The translations under genes and the position numbers were made by a program. Under the pieces are notes generated by a model. That model did not search any database. It was not told the origin of the DNA and worked only from the letters and a program-made list of their open reading frames with translations. Shown here piece by piece: positions 1 to 10,250 of a stretch of 64,000 nt of DNA. The stretch spans positions 186,001-250,000 of the forward strand of contig JAKPJZ010000250.1 of assembly GCA_029553955.1 (NCBI GenBank), in the 5' to 3' direction. The stretch is from Chloroflexota bacterium (GTDB lineage: Bacteria; Chloroflexota; Anaerolineae; SpSt-313). The stretch's first letter is position 1; each line of letters opens with the position of its first letter.

Positions 1-175
1 TGGCCGCCCACGGGCGGCCATGGCTCAGCCAACCCGCCGATTCCCCCCCTAAGGGGTTCCGTTCCGGTCGTGTGCGAAGCGAAGCCCGGATGGCAAGCCA
101 CGACCGGCACGTATCGTTGCAGCATGAGGCGGCGTAAGCCACAGATGGCGCATCGTCCAGGGAGGGGAGGCACCG

Positions 176-1588
176 GTGACCAGCGAACACGTCGTCACAT
201 TCCGGCAACACATCGGGCCCGCACACACCGGCGAGTGCTTTTTGTTGCCCTTCGAGGTGCCGGCCGATGCGTCGCGCATCGAAGTGGAGCTGCACTACGA
301 CCATGCCATATCGGCTGCGCTGGGCGCCGGTCCGGGCAATGTGGTGGACTTGGGGCTCTTTGATGCGCGCGGCGCCGAGTTCGGCACCACCGAGGGCTTC
401 CGCGGCTGGAGCGGCTCGGCCAGAGCGCGCATCTTTGTGGCGCCCGACGCGGCGACGCCGGGCTACCTCCCGGGGCCGCTCTACCCGGGCGTGTGGAACG
501 TTTCGCTGGGGCTCTACCATGTGCACCCCTCGGGCTGCAACTATACCGTCACCGTGCGCCTAAGCCGCGGGCCGGCGGCCGAGCCGGTGCAGCTCACCTG
601 GCCGGTGCCGCCCCTGAAGCGCGAGGCGCGCTGGTACAAGGGCGACCTGCACTGTCACAGCCACCACAGCGAGGCCACCGGCTCGCTGGCCGACCTCTGC
701 GGGGCGGCGCGGGCGCAGGGGCTCGACTTTCTGGCGGTGACCGAGCACAACACCACGAGCCACCACCGCCTGCTCGGCGAGTTCCGCACGAGCGACTTCC
801 TGCCCATCGCGGGCCAAGAGATCACCACCTACCATGGGCACGCCAACGTCTGGGGCGCCGGGCGCTGGCTCGACTTTCGCTTCCACAGCGATGCCGACCT
901 GGCGCGGGTCATCGCCATGGCCCATGCCGCCGGCGCGCTCTTCTCCGCCAACCATCCCAAGACCAACGGCCCGCCCTGGGAGTTCGGCACCCTGGCCGGC
1001 ATCGACTGCCTGGAAGTGTGGCAGGCGCCGTGGTTCCTCTCGAACTATCAATCGCTCGCCAAGTGGGACGAGCTGCTGCGCAGTGGCGCCAGGGTGGTTG
1101 CCGTGGGTGGCAGCGACCAGCACCAGCCGGCGCCGGGCGACTCATACGCTCAGCAACTGGGCCAGCCGACCACCTGGGTCTATGCTGAGGCACTGGAGCC
1201 GGCGGCGATCCTGGGGGCCATCAAGGCGGGGCACGTCTTCATCTCAGCCGGGCCGGCGGGCCCACAGCTCGAGCTCGTGGCGCAGGCCGAGGGCCGGCAG
1301 GCGATGATGGGCGATGGCCTGGCGACGGCCGGCGGCCGGCCGCTGCAGTTGACGGCGCGGGTGCAGGGGGCGGGCGGCATGGTGCTGCGGCTGGTGGGGC
1401 CGCGCGGTGTGCTCGCGGAGGCACCCATCCCCAGCGACGATTTCGCTCTCGAACATACGCTCCTGCCCCGCGTGTCAGGCTATGTGCGGCCCGAAGTGAC
1501 GCTGCCCGTCGACCCCGAGGATGCCGATGAGCCGGCGGCGCTAATGATGCAAGCTCTGGGGAACCCGATTTACATTCAGGCGATCTGA
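176..1588 (+). CDS. PHP-domain / CehA-McbA-like metallohydrolase
   Basis: ORF 470 aa; WYKGDLHCHSHHSEATGS and AVTEHNTTSHH motifs typical of PHP phosphoesterases. Confidence 0.85.
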   Translation: MTSEHVVTFRQHIGPAHTGECFLLPFEVPADASRIEVELHYDHAISAALGAGPGNVVDLGLFDARGAEFGTTEGFRGWSGSARARIFVAPDAATPGYLPGPLYPGVWNVSLGLYHVHPSGCNYTVTVRLSRGPAAEPVQLTWPVPPLKREARWYKGDLHCHSHHSEATGSLADLCGAARAQGLDFLAVTEHNTTSHHRLLGEFRTSDFLPIAGQEITTYHGHANVWGAGRWLDFRFHSDADLARVIAMAHAAGALFSANHPKTNGPPWEFGTLAGIDCLEVWQAPWFLSNYQSLAKWDELLRSGARVVAVGGSDQHQPAPGDSYAQQLGQPTTWVYAEALEPAAILGAIKAGHVFISAGPAGPQLELVAQAEGRQAMMGDGLATAGGRPLQLTARVQGAGGMVLRLVGPRGVLAEAPIPSDDFALEHTLLPRVSGYVRPEVTLPVDPEDADEPAALMMQALGNPIYIQAI

Positions 1589-1728
1589 TTTGCAGTGGAG
1601 GCCGGGCCACGTTCCACGGGCGTCGGCCACGTGTTGCGCGATTCATCAGTACTGCAACCGCACATGACCGGAGAGTCATGGCATTCGGGCCCTGCGCTTC
1701 GCACGTAACCGGAATCGAACCCTTGAGG

Positions 1729-1800
1729 GCGGTTTGGGTGGGTTGGTTGGCCCTGGCGCGCCCGCGGGCGCGCCAGGGCCAACCAACCCACCCAAACCGC
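1729..1800. repeat. Perfect 72-bp palindrome, no loop
   Basis: GCGGTTTGGGTGGGTTGGTTGGCCCTGGCGCGCCCG|CGGGCGCGCCAGGG... Confidence 0.95.
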
Positions 1801-1976
1801 TTCCGGGTCAAGGCCGGGTGGGCGCGAAGCGGGCGAGCCGGCTGTTGCCGGATGCCTGGGCGCCAAACATGGTTGTGGTATGAGGGGGTATCCGAGCAGA
1901 GTGCAGGCGACGCTGGAGGTGAGTGGCCCGGGCTCCTGATGTGCCCGGCAAGGCGAATCTGCGCCTCGCTGGACGT

Positions 1977-3293
1977 ATGAGGAGGACACCGGTGCTCAAC
2001 CCTGGCTTTGGCCGTTGGGCGCTGGCCATTATCGTCATTGCCCTCATTCTGGCGCTGGTGGCTGCCGCGACGGTGGTCATGGCCAGCGCCATCCTGCAGC
2101 CCGAGATCAACCCGACCATCGAAGTGCAGCCGCAGGTCGTCAAGCCGGGCGACATTGTCGTCGTCTCGGGCCGCGGCTGGCCTGGCCTGGCGAATACCGT
2201 CGTCGTCATCGCGCTGAGCCCGACGCGCGACCTGGCAAGCGCCGGCCTCCTGCCTGTGGGAGCGGTGGCCATCGACGTCTCCGGCCGGCTAGCGGCGAGC
2301 TTTGTCTACCCCAGCGACGTGCCCTGGTCGGCATTGCGCGAGGCCTGGGTGGTGGTGCGCCCGCCGACCGGCACCGTGCAGGCATCGGCGCACCTGTCGG
2401 TGCAGCGGCTGCTGGCCACGCCAACGCCCACACCCAACCTGGCAAGCACGCCCATCCTGGCGCGGCAACAGATCCAGGGCACCATCGTGCAGCTAGCCCC
2501 CGACCTGGGCCTAGCCGTCGTCAACCCCTTCACTGGCGGCGCCCACCGCGGCGTGAACGTACGCCATGCGCGCGTCCAGTTCGCCGACGGCCGCTCGGGC
2601 ACACTGGCCGACCTCAAGGTCGGCGTCACCATCGCAGCGTGGGGCTGGTTCGACAGCGGCGGCATCCTCACCGCCGAAGAGATCATGATCCTCGAAACCA
2701 AGACGACCCTGCTCGTGCCGGTGACGGTCGCCGCGCCCACGCCGGCCGCGGCGACCTGCCTCCTGCCCACGCCCGCAGTCATCCCCTTCGTGATGCCGGC
2801 GACGGTATGTGTCGTAGCCGCGCCCCCGGCCGCCCCGGCATGCACGCCCGCGCCTGCCATCTGCCCCACCGCCCTCGCAGGCGCCATCCCGCTCGACAGG
2901 TGGCAGGGCGACTACTTCCCCAACCCCTGGCTCTCGGGGCCGCCGGTGCTCGTGCGCGAGTACCGTGTCGTCGATTTCAACTGGCGCCAGGGCGCGCCCG
3001 CGCCCGAGCTGCCCGCCATGGGCTACTCGGCGCGCTGGAGCGGCGTCTTCTGGTACCCCAGCACCTGCTGCTATCGCTTCATGCTGCTGCTCAAAGGCAA
3101 CGCCCGCCTGTGGGTCGATGGCCGGCTGCTCATCGACCAGTGGAACAGCCCGCCGCCCAGCGAGTACCAGGCCGAGGTCAGCCTGGCGCAGGGGCCACAC
3201 CAGCTCAAGCTCGAATACCGCAACATGGGCACACAGGGGCGCATCCAGCTCCGCTGGGAGGCTGTAGGCACGCTCCTCGGCGAAGGGCTGTAG
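1977..3293 (+). CDS. Membrane-anchored protein with DUF5666-like and C-terminal PA14 domains
   Basis: N-terminal TM (WALAIIVIALILALVAAATVV); GTIVQLAPDLGLAVV...LADLKVGVTIAAWGWFDSGGILTAEEIMIL (DUF5666-like); WQGDYFPNP...GYSARWSGVFWYPS...LWVDGRLLIDQW (PA14). Start chosen at internal ATG. Confidence 0.75.
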   Translation: MRRTPVLNPGFGRWALAIIVIALILALVAAATVVMASAILQPEINPTIEVQPQVVKPGDIVVVSGRGWPGLANTVVVIALSPTRDLASAGLLPVGAVAIDVSGRLAASFVYPSDVPWSALREAWVVVRPPTGTVQASAHLSVQRLLATPTPTPNLASTPILARQQIQGTIVQLAPDLGLAVVNPFTGGAHRGVNVRHARVQFADGRSGTLADLKVGVTIAAWGWFDSGGILTAEEIMILETKTTLLVPVTVAAPTPAAATCLLPTPAVIPFVMPATVCVVAAPPAAPACTPAPAICPTALAGAIPLDRWQGDYFPNPWLSGPPVLVREYRVVDFNWRQGAPAPELPAMGYSARWSGVFWYPSTCCYRFMLLLKGNARLWVDGRLLIDQWNSPPPSEYQAEVSLAQGPHQLKLEYRNMGTQGRIQLRWEAVGTLLGEGL

Positions 3294-3303
3294 AGGGTGC
3301 GGA

Positions 3304-3372
3304 ACCGTCATGGGAAGGGGATTGTCGGGCCGAGGCGGCCCCTCTGCCCGACAATCCCCTTCCCATGACGGT
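3304..3372. terminator. Large hairpin, 27-bp perfect stem, 15-nt loop, 3' of PA14 gene
   Basis: ACCGTCATGGGAAGGGGATTGTCGGGC ... GCCCGACAATCCCCTTCCCATGACGGT. Confidence 0.8.
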
Positions 3373-3476
3373 AGTTCGGAGGTGGCACGCGCCTTGCTCG
3401 CCTACGTGAGGGCGCCTGCCCTGCATACGCATGTTGCAGAGTCGCCCCCACTTGAAAGCCAAGGAGGAGCGTTGCC

Positions 3477-4634
3477 ATGCGTGACCGCAAAGTGCGGGTG
3501 GCCGTCAACGGCTACGGCGTCATCGGCAAGCGCGTCGCCGACGCCGTGGCCCGGCAAGACGACATGGAACTGGCCGGCATTTCCGATGTCGTCACCGACT
3601 ATCGCGTGCGCGTGGCCGCCGAGCGCGGCTACCCGATCTACGCCTCCATGCCCGACAAGGTGGCCGAGATGAAGGCCGCCAACCTGCCCATCGCGGGCAC
3701 ACTGCAGGACCTGCTGGGCCAGGTCGACGTCGTCGTCGACTGCACGCCCAAGGGCATCGGCGCCAAGAACAAGCCGATGTACGACAAGGCCGGAGTCAAG
3801 TCGGTCTTTCAGGGTGGCGAGAAGCACGAACTGACGGGGCTATCGTTCTGCGCCCAGGTCAACTATCACAAGGCGCTGGACCGCGACTCGGCCCGTGTCG
3901 TCTCGTGCAACACCACCGCCCTCTGCCGCGTGATGCACGCGCTGCACAAACACGGCTGGATCAAGCGCGCCCGCGCCGTGCTCCTGCGCCGCGGCACCGA
4001 CCCCTGGGAGAGCCACAAGAACGGGATGATCAACACCGTCATCCCCGAGACCAAAGTGCCCAGCCACCAGGGCCCCGATGCGCAGACGGTTGTCGAGGGC
4101 CTCAACATCACCACACTGGCCGGCGCCGGACCCTACAACCTGAGCCACATCCACTTTGCCATCGTCGAGACCACGCACCCCGTCTCCAACGAGGAACTGC
4201 GCCAGGCATTCATCGAAGAGCCGCGCATCGCCTTTGTGCGCGCCGGCGACGGCCTGGTGGCGCTGAACGCGGTGATCGAGCTGATGCGTGACCTGGAGCG
4301 GCCACGCCACGACATGTGGGAAGTGGCCGTCTGGGAAGACGTGCTCACATCCGACGGCACCGACGCCTACATCACCTTCCAGGTCGATAACGAGTCGATC
4401 GCCATCCCCGAGAACGTGGATTGCATCCGCGCCCTCACCGGCATCGAGCGCGATCCCATGCGCTCCATCCACAAGACCAACGCCAGCCTGGGCGTCACCA
4501 AGAACTATCTGCCCAAGACCGTCCCCACGCCCGAGGCGGCCCTGGTCGGCGTGCCGGGCACCGAGCGGTTCATCGCCGAAGGCTTCAAGGGCTCGGAGGA
4601 GCCGACGCCGGCGATCCCGGTCGAAAGGTGCTGA
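3477..4634 (+). CDS. Type II (archaeal-type) glyceraldehyde-3-phosphate dehydrogenase
   Basis: KVRVAVNGYGVIGKRVADAV N-terminus and SCNTTALCR active-site Cys motif typical of archaeal GAPDH. Confidence 0.88.
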   Translation: MRDRKVRVAVNGYGVIGKRVADAVARQDDMELAGISDVVTDYRVRVAAERGYPIYASMPDKVAEMKAANLPIAGTLQDLLGQVDVVVDCTPKGIGAKNKPMYDKAGVKSVFQGGEKHELTGLSFCAQVNYHKALDRDSARVVSCNTTALCRVMHALHKHGWIKRARAVLLRRGTDPWESHKNGMINTVIPETKVPSHQGPDAQTVVEGLNITTLAGAGPYNLSHIHFAIVETTHPVSNEELRQAFIEEPRIAFVRAGDGLVALNAVIELMRDLERPRHDMWEVAVWEDVLTSDGTDAYITFQVDNESIAIPENVDCIRALTGIERDPMRSIHKTNASLGVTKNYLPKTVPTPEAALVGVPGTERFIAEGFKGSEEPTPAIPVERC

Positions 4635-4647
4635 CGTCGCGGCCATG

Positions 4648-4671
4648 GGGGGTGCCCTTTGTGGCACCCCC
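4648..4671 (+). terminator. GC hairpin after GAPDH
   Basis: GGGGGTGCC-CTTTGT-GGCACCCCC. Confidence 0.5.
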
Positions 4672-4677
4672 GCGTTG

Positions 4678-4749
4678 GTAGTACCGGAGCACAGCAGGCG
4701 GGGCGTGGCCTCGCAAAACCGCACCCCGCCTGCTGTCCTCCGGTACTAC
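4678..4749. repeat. Imperfect long palindrome with GTAGTAC tips
   Basis: GTAGTACCGGAGCACAGCAGGCGGGG...CCCCGCCTGCTGTCCTCCGGTACTAC, one mismatch in 26 bp arms. Confidence 0.85.
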
Positions 4750-4956
4750 GAGCCTCTACTACAGACCCATGTCGCCACTTTGCGCCCCACGCTCCTTGGC
4801 GCTACAATACACCCATCACCTATGATACTTGCGCGGTGGGCGGTCTCGTGCGCGGTAGGCCCCCACCCCCTGCCTGCGCCCTCTGGGCGCAGGCCCTAAC
4901 CCCGCCCTCGGCGCGGGGGCGGGGAAACTGGAGGAATGGGGCCCCTGGCGGGGCAA

Positions 4957-4993
4957 GGGGTTTGGGCGGGCGCTTCGCGCCCGCCCAAACCCC
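4957..4993. repeat. 17-bp stem hairpin, GGGGTTTGGGCGGGCGC arms
   Basis: GGGGTTTGGGCGGGCGC-TTC-GCGCCCGCCCAAACCCC. Confidence 0.8.
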
Positions 4994-5110
4994 CACTTAG
5001 GGTCTCCCCCTTCCCACCGCAGTGGGAAGGGGGCCCGGGGGGATGGGCACCCCGCAGTGGCAGCACGCTGCTCCGGGCAACCGCGTAAGTACTATCACCT
5101 GGTGCTTGAG

Positions 5111-5196
5111 CGCATTGATTCTGATGGGCGTAGCCTCGCCCCCCTTGGCCGCCGCAGGCGGCTTCGTGGGCGTCGGAGTCCATCCGAATCAATGCG
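5111..5196 (+). repeat. Modular interspersed element (core copy 1, arm type A)
   Basis: CGCATTGATTCTGATGGGCG ... TAGCCTCGCCCCCCTTGGCCGCCGCAGGCGGCTTCGTGGGCGT ... TCCATCCGAATCAATGCG. Confidence 0.8.
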
Positions 5197-5241
5197 GCGA
5201 ACTACTAACGCCTGTTCTGCCTGCGATGAAGGGAGCCGGCC

Positions 5242-6708
5242 GTGGCCACCAAAAAGCTGACCATCTTGCACTCCAACGACATGCACGGCGATTTCCTGGC
5301 CGAGGTGCAGGGCGCCGGCGGCCGGTTAGTCGGCGGGCTGGCATTGCTCTCGGGCTACATCAACAGAGTCAGGCGCGAAGAAGAAAACGTCATCTATGCC
5401 GTCTCCGGCGACATGCTGCAGGGCTCGGTCATCGACTCCGAATACCGTGGCATCTCCACCATCGAGGTCATGAACTACCTCGCCCCCGACGTGGTCACCC
5501 TGGGCAATCACGAGTTCGACTATGGCCTGCCCCACCTGCTCTTCCTCGAAAAAATGGCCAACTTTCCCATCGTCAACGCCAACCTCTACATCCGCAAGCA
5601 GAACAAGCGCCTCATGCAGCCCCACCTGGTGCTGGCCAGGGGCGGCATCAAGGTCCTCTGCATCGGCATCATCACCGAAACCGTCATCGAAGCCCTGCGC
5701 AAAGACGCCCAGATTGCCAGCTTTATCACCCTGAAAGAGGCCGGCGAAGAGGTGGGCCGCATCGCCGGCGCCTACCGCCGCGCCGATATCGACCTGACCG
5801 TGCTCCTCACCCACATCGGCTTCGAGTCCGATTGCGAGCTGGCGCGGCTGCTCAGGCCCGAGTGGGGCGTCGACCTCATCATCGGCGGCCACTCCCACAC
5901 CGTGCTCCAGCAGCCGGCGTGCGTCAACAACATCCTCATCGCCCAGGCCGGCGTCGGCACCGACCAAATCGGCCGCTTTGACCTCGAGATCGACGACGCG
6001 AACAACAGCATCGCCGGCTGGCGCTGGCAGCTCATCCCCATCGACCAGAGCCTCACCGAGCCCGACCGCGAGTTGGAAGCGTACATCGACTCCCTCAAGA
6101 GCGAGGTCGACCGCAAGTATAGCGCCATCGTCTGCAAGCTGGCGCGCCGCCTCACCCACCCCCGCCGCGAAATCGAGACCGCCCTGGGCAACCTGCTGGC
6201 CGACGCCGTCGCCGAGATGGCCGCCGCCGACGTGGCCCTCCTCGGCTCCGGCGCCATCCGTGTGCCCCAGCTCGGCCCGCTGGTCACCCTGGGCGGCTTC
6301 CTCGCCTGCTACCCTTTCAGCGAGCCCCTCACCCGCTTCACCGTCAGCGGCGCCCTGTTGCGCCGCATGTTCAACCACTGGATGCGCCCCGAGAACCGCA
6401 GCGGCGAAGGCGAATGTTACCAGGTCAACGGCGCCGTGCGCGCAGTGTACAGCGAACGCGCCCGGCAGGTCGCCACCCTCACCGTCCGCGGCCGGCCGGT
6501 GCAGGATGGCGAAACCTACACCGTCGCCCTCGCCGGCTACCACGTCATCAACTGCGAAGCCAACCTCGGCGTCACCAGCGCCGAGCTCGCCGGCGAGCGC
6601 GCCCCCCGCGTCGTCACCACCGCCATCCAGGACGTCCTGCTCGAATACCTGCGCGAAAACCAGAACGCCAGCCGCATCGTCGAGGGCCGGCTGGTGTACC
6701 AGGCCTGA
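5242..6708 (+). CDS. 5'-nucleotidase / 2',3'-cyclic phosphodiesterase-family metallophosphatase
   Basis: LTILHSNDMHGDF, VVTLGNHEFDYG, GGHSHT motifs plus C-terminal 5'-nucleotidase domain; GTG start. Confidence 0.9.
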   Translation: MATKKLTILHSNDMHGDFLAEVQGAGGRLVGGLALLSGYINRVRREEENVIYAVSGDMLQGSVIDSEYRGISTIEVMNYLAPDVVTLGNHEFDYGLPHLLFLEKMANFPIVNANLYIRKQNKRLMQPHLVLARGGIKVLCIGIITETVIEALRKDAQIASFITLKEAGEEVGRIAGAYRRADIDLTVLLTHIGFESDCELARLLRPEWGVDLIIGGHSHTVLQQPACVNNILIAQAGVGTDQIGRFDLEIDDANNSIAGWRWQLIPIDQSLTEPDRELEAYIDSLKSEVDRKYSAIVCKLARRLTHPRREIETALGNLLADAVAEMAAADVALLGSGAIRVPQLGPLVTLGGFLACYPFSEPLTRFTVSGALLRRMFNHWMRPENRSGEGECYQVNGAVRAVYSERARQVATLTVRGRPVQDGETYTVALAGYHVINCEANLGVTSAELAGERAPRVVTTAIQDVLLEYLRENQNASRIVEGRLVYQA

Positions 6709-6801
6709 GCGCTGCTTGACGCCGCCCCCGTGACGCCGTAAGATGTATTCGTCGGAGAGTTGGCATTTGCCCGCCCCACGCCGGCGTACGGAGGCCTCGC
6801 C

Positions 6802-7992
6802 ATGTCGCTACCACCACGGCTCGCCCTGCTCGTCGCCCTCCTGCTCGCCCTCCTGGCCCCGGCCGGCTGCTGTGGCGCCACCAACCCCTCGCCCCTGGCC
6901 ACGCCCACCATTAACCGGGGTAAGACGGCCACCCCCTGGCCGACGCCTACCTGCAGCACCGCGCTCGTCCAATCGACCACGCTGCAACACGGCCAGGCGC
7001 ACACGGCCTACCTGGATATCACCTACCCCGTAGGCCAGGAGGAGCTGGTCCGCCGCTTCCTCTGCTTTGCTGAGGACCTCTACGCCGACGTCAATGGGCA
7101 TTTTGGTGGTGCGCTTCCTCCGACGATTGCCGTGCAATTGACGAGTGGGTGCCACGAGAGTCGTTCACAGGGCGGCGCCATCGAGCTCTGCATGCATGAC
7201 AAGCCTGGAATGGCAGAGGCCGCGTTCGTGCACGAGTTGGCGCATGAAGCCATGTACCAGCTCACAGCTGGACGCATCGCGTGGGCTGAGAACTCGAGAT
7301 TGCTGGGCTTCAATGAGGGCGTGGCCTCATGGCTCGATCAAGCCCATGGCCCTGCCTTGGGCGTGGCTGAGCCGCAGTGGCCATGGCCCTGGGCTGCCTA
7401 CGTGTACTCTCGTGGCCTGGCCTCACTCGGCGACCTGGAGGATTGGCAGGGGCTGGCTGACCGCGTCGGGACCGGTCTCGCCTACGCCACGGCCCGCAGC
7501 TTTGCCGAGCGCTTCATCGCCCTCTATGGCTGGCAAGGCGTCATGCGTACCTTGGAAGCCATACGCGATACGCCCCAGCCGTCGCTGCCCTCGGCCATGC
7601 AGGCGGCAGGGCTCGACTGCGATGCCCTGCTGGCCGATTGGCAGGCCGCGCTGGCCACGGAAGCGGCCGCCTGTGGCGCCGACCAGGCCCCGCGCGTCGA
7701 GGCCGACTTGCTCGTCTCCAGCGAAGGGCTCACCCGCGATGTCTCCGTCCGCGTGCGGGTGAAGAACGGCGCGCCCCAGCTCTACCGCATCGCCGTCTAC
7801 TACAATGCCGGCGAGGGCGACCAGGAAGTAGAGAGCGCCTCCTACTACCACGGCGATGCCGAGGACCTCGTGCACGTCGGCTGGTTCCGGGCCGGCACCG
7901 AGCTTTGCTGGACCGCCGGCGCGCCATGGATGCTGTCGGAGTCGTACCGGCTGGTGGTCATCAGCGGCTGGCATTGCCGCACGCTCGAATAG
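6802..7992 (+). CDS. Lipoprotein, gluzincin-like (peptidase MA-like) putative metalloprotease
   Basis: Signal with lipobox LAPAGC; FVHELAHEAMYQL (HExxH) and downstream GFNEGVASWLD (third Glu ligand). Confidence 0.65.
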   Translation: MSLPPRLALLVALLLALLAPAGCCGATNPSPLATPTINRGKTATPWPTPTCSTALVQSTTLQHGQAHTAYLDITYPVGQEELVRRFLCFAEDLYADVNGHFGGALPPTIAVQLTSGCHESRSQGGAIELCMHDKPGMAEAAFVHELAHEAMYQLTAGRIAWAENSRLLGFNEGVASWLDQAHGPALGVAEPQWPWPWAAYVYSRGLASLGDLEDWQGLADRVGTGLAYATARSFAERFIALYGWQGVMRTLEAIRDTPQPSLPSAMQAAGLDCDALLADWQAALATEAAACGADQAPRVEADLLVSSEGLTRDVSVRVRVKNGAPQLYRIAVYYNAGEGDQEVESASYYHGDAEDLVHVGWFRAGTELCWTAGAPWMLSESYRLVVISGWHCRTLE

Positions 7993-8077
7993 CCGCAGAG
8001 ACGCGGGCATGAGCGCTGCTACTCGACACGTTTGTAGTGCCAGAAAGCCCTGCCGGGGGGGCACCTGACGGGTCTCC

Positions 8078-8317
8078 GGAGACCTGTCACACCGATTTCC
8101 ATGGCGGCTAGCCAGCACCCGCTTTCTGGCGAAAACTCAGTCCACCTCGCGCCGCAGCCGGCAGACGATTCCGCCTGCTGCAGGCGAGGGCCCCCCTGCC
8201 GTTCCCCCGTCGCGGGGGACGGGTAGCGAGGGGCGCCAGCCGCGGCATGGGCACACCCCTGACGGAGGTTGTGCCTATCCCCTTCCCGCCATGGAAATCG
8301 GTGTGTCACATGTCTCC
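8078..8317. repeat. Inverted-repeat-bounded intergenic element
   Basis: CACACCGATTTCCATGGCGG (8088-8107) inverted at 8286-8305. Confidence 0.7.
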
Positions 8318-8457
8318 CCCACATCCGCGCTCCGGCGCTACCAACGGGGGTCGCCGGCGATTCTGAGATGCACCCCCCGTTTTGGCTCCAGACGCGGAAA
8401 ACGCTACAATACAGGCATTGTGCGCGTATCCTACAGACAGATGAGAGGGTGGCCCAC

Positions 8458-9924
8458 ATGAGCACCAAAAAGTTCACCATCCTGCACTCCAACGACATGC
8501 ATGGCGATTTCCTGGCCGAGATGCAGGGCGCCGAGGGCCGGCTGGTGGGGGGGCTGGGGCTCCTTTCCGGCTACATCAACCAGGTCCGCCGCGAGCAAGA
8601 AAACGTCATCTACTGTATCTCGGGCGACATGGTCCAGGGCTCCATCATCGACGCCGAGTACAAGGGCGTCTCCACCATCGAGATCATGAACTACCTGGCG
8701 CCCGATGTCGTCACCCTGGGCAACCACGAGTTCGACTATGGCCTGCCGCACCTGCTCTTCCTCGAAAAGATGGCCAACTTTCCCATCGTCAACGCCAACC
8801 TCTACATTCGCAAGTACAACAAGCGCCTCATGCGGCCCTACATGATCCTGCCCAAGGCCGGCCTCGACATCCTCTTCATCGGCGTCATTACCGACAAGGT
8901 CATCGATGCCCTCCAGCGCGATGCCACAGTCGGCGGCTTTATCTCCCTCGAAGATGCCGCGGCCGAGGTGGGCAAGATCACCAACGCCTACAAAAATGAC
9001 GACATCGACCTCACCATCCTGCTCACCCACATCGGCTTTGACTCTGACGTCGAGCTGGCGGGGATGCTCAGGCCCGAATGGGGCGTCGACATGATCATCG
9101 GCGGCCACTCGCACACCATCCTCGAGCAGCCGGCGCGGGTCAACGGCATCCTCATCGCCCAGGCCGGCGTCGGCACCGACCAGATCGGCCGCTTCGATAT
9201 CGTCGTCGATGACGACACCAACGCCATCGTCGACTATCGCTGGCAGCTCGTGCCCATCACCGAGGGCCTCGCCGAGCCCGACAAGGACCTGCAGGCCTAT
9301 ATCGACTCCTTCAAGGCGGTGGTCGACCGCAAGTACAACACCATCGTCTGCAAGTTCGCCACGCAGCTCACCCACCCCAAGCGCGAGGCCGAGTCGGCCC
9401 TCGGGAACCTCTTTGCCGATGCGCTGGCCGAAGCGGGCCTGATTGACGTGGTGCTGTTGGGCTCGGGCTCGGTGCGCCTGAAAGAGATGGGGCCGCTGGT
9501 GACGCTGGGCAGCTTTACGGCCTGCCTCCCCTATGCCGATTCGCTGACCCGCTTCACCGTCACCGGCGCCATGCTGCGCCGCATCTTCAGCCACTGGATG
9601 CGCGCCGAGAACCGCACCGGCGAAGGCGAGTGCTACCAGGTCAACGCGGCCGTGCGCGCAGTCTACAGCGAGGGCAAGCGTGCCCTCGAGTCCCTCACGG
9701 TCAACGGCCGGCCCGTGCAGGACGACGGGCTCTACACCGTCGGCCTGCAGGGCTACCACTACTCCAACTGCGCCCCCTACCTCGCCGTGACGCAGGAGGA
9801 ACTGGCCCAGGCCGGCAAGCCCAAGGTCGTCAGCACCAACGCGCAAGACGTGATGCTCGAATACCTGCGCAGCAATCAGAACCTGAGCCGTAAGGTCGAA
9901 GGCAGGCTGGTGTACGTCCCGTAG
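8458..9924 (+). CDS. 5'-nucleotidase-family metallophosphatase, paralog of 5242..6708
   Basis: MSTKKFTILHSNDMHGDF..., collinear with upstream paralog throughout. Confidence 0.9.
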   Translation: MSTKKFTILHSNDMHGDFLAEMQGAEGRLVGGLGLLSGYINQVRREQENVIYCISGDMVQGSIIDAEYKGVSTIEIMNYLAPDVVTLGNHEFDYGLPHLLFLEKMANFPIVNANLYIRKYNKRLMRPYMILPKAGLDILFIGVITDKVIDALQRDATVGGFISLEDAAAEVGKITNAYKNDDIDLTILLTHIGFDSDVELAGMLRPEWGVDMIIGGHSHTILEQPARVNGILIAQAGVGTDQIGRFDIVVDDDTNAIVDYRWQLVPITEGLAEPDKDLQAYIDSFKAVVDRKYNTIVCKFATQLTHPKREAESALGNLFADALAEAGLIDVVLLGSGSVRLKEMGPLVTLGSFTACLPYADSLTRFTVTGAMLRRIFSHWMRAENRTGEGECYQVNAAVRAVYSEGKRALESLTVNGRPVQDDGLYTVGLQGYHYSNCAPYLAVTQEELAQAGKPKVVSTNAQDVMLEYLRSNQNLSRKVEGRLVYVP

Positions 9925-10070
9925 AACGCGATGCGTAATGCGTAGACTCTCACGCATCACGCATTACGCATCACGCATTACGCATCGCGCACGCTGCGCC
10001 AAAGGGTTCATCCCGCCTGCTGCGACAATAGTGTGACATGCAGCAGACGTGACCGGGCCTGCAGCCGCGC

Positions 10071-10250
10071 CGTAGCCGCGGCATCGTGCCGCGCGTCTGC
10101 GGCAACACGTCGCGCCGTAGCCGCGGCATCGTGCCGCGTGTCTCCGGCAACACGTCGCGCCGTAGCCGCGGCATCGTGCCGCGCGTCTCCGGCAACACGT
10201 CGCGCCGTAGCCGCGGCATCGTGCCGCGCGTCTCCGGCAACACGCCGCAG
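10071..10250 (+). repeat. Tandem repeat, 4 x 45 bp
   Basis: Units CGTAGCCGCGGCATCGTGCCGCG(C/T)GTCT(C/G)CGGCAACACGTCGCGC starting 10071, 10116, 10161, 10206. Confidence 0.95.

Noticed and set aside
1710-1728. tRNA T-arm-like sequence (reverse complement GGGTTCGATTCCGGTT)
   Set aside because: No acceptor/anticodon structure around it. It belongs to the repeat outer flank seen at 46-92 and 25543-25591.
10071-10250. Possible CRISPR array
   Set aside because: Units are back-to-back 45-bp tandem copies with no unique spacers and no cas genes.
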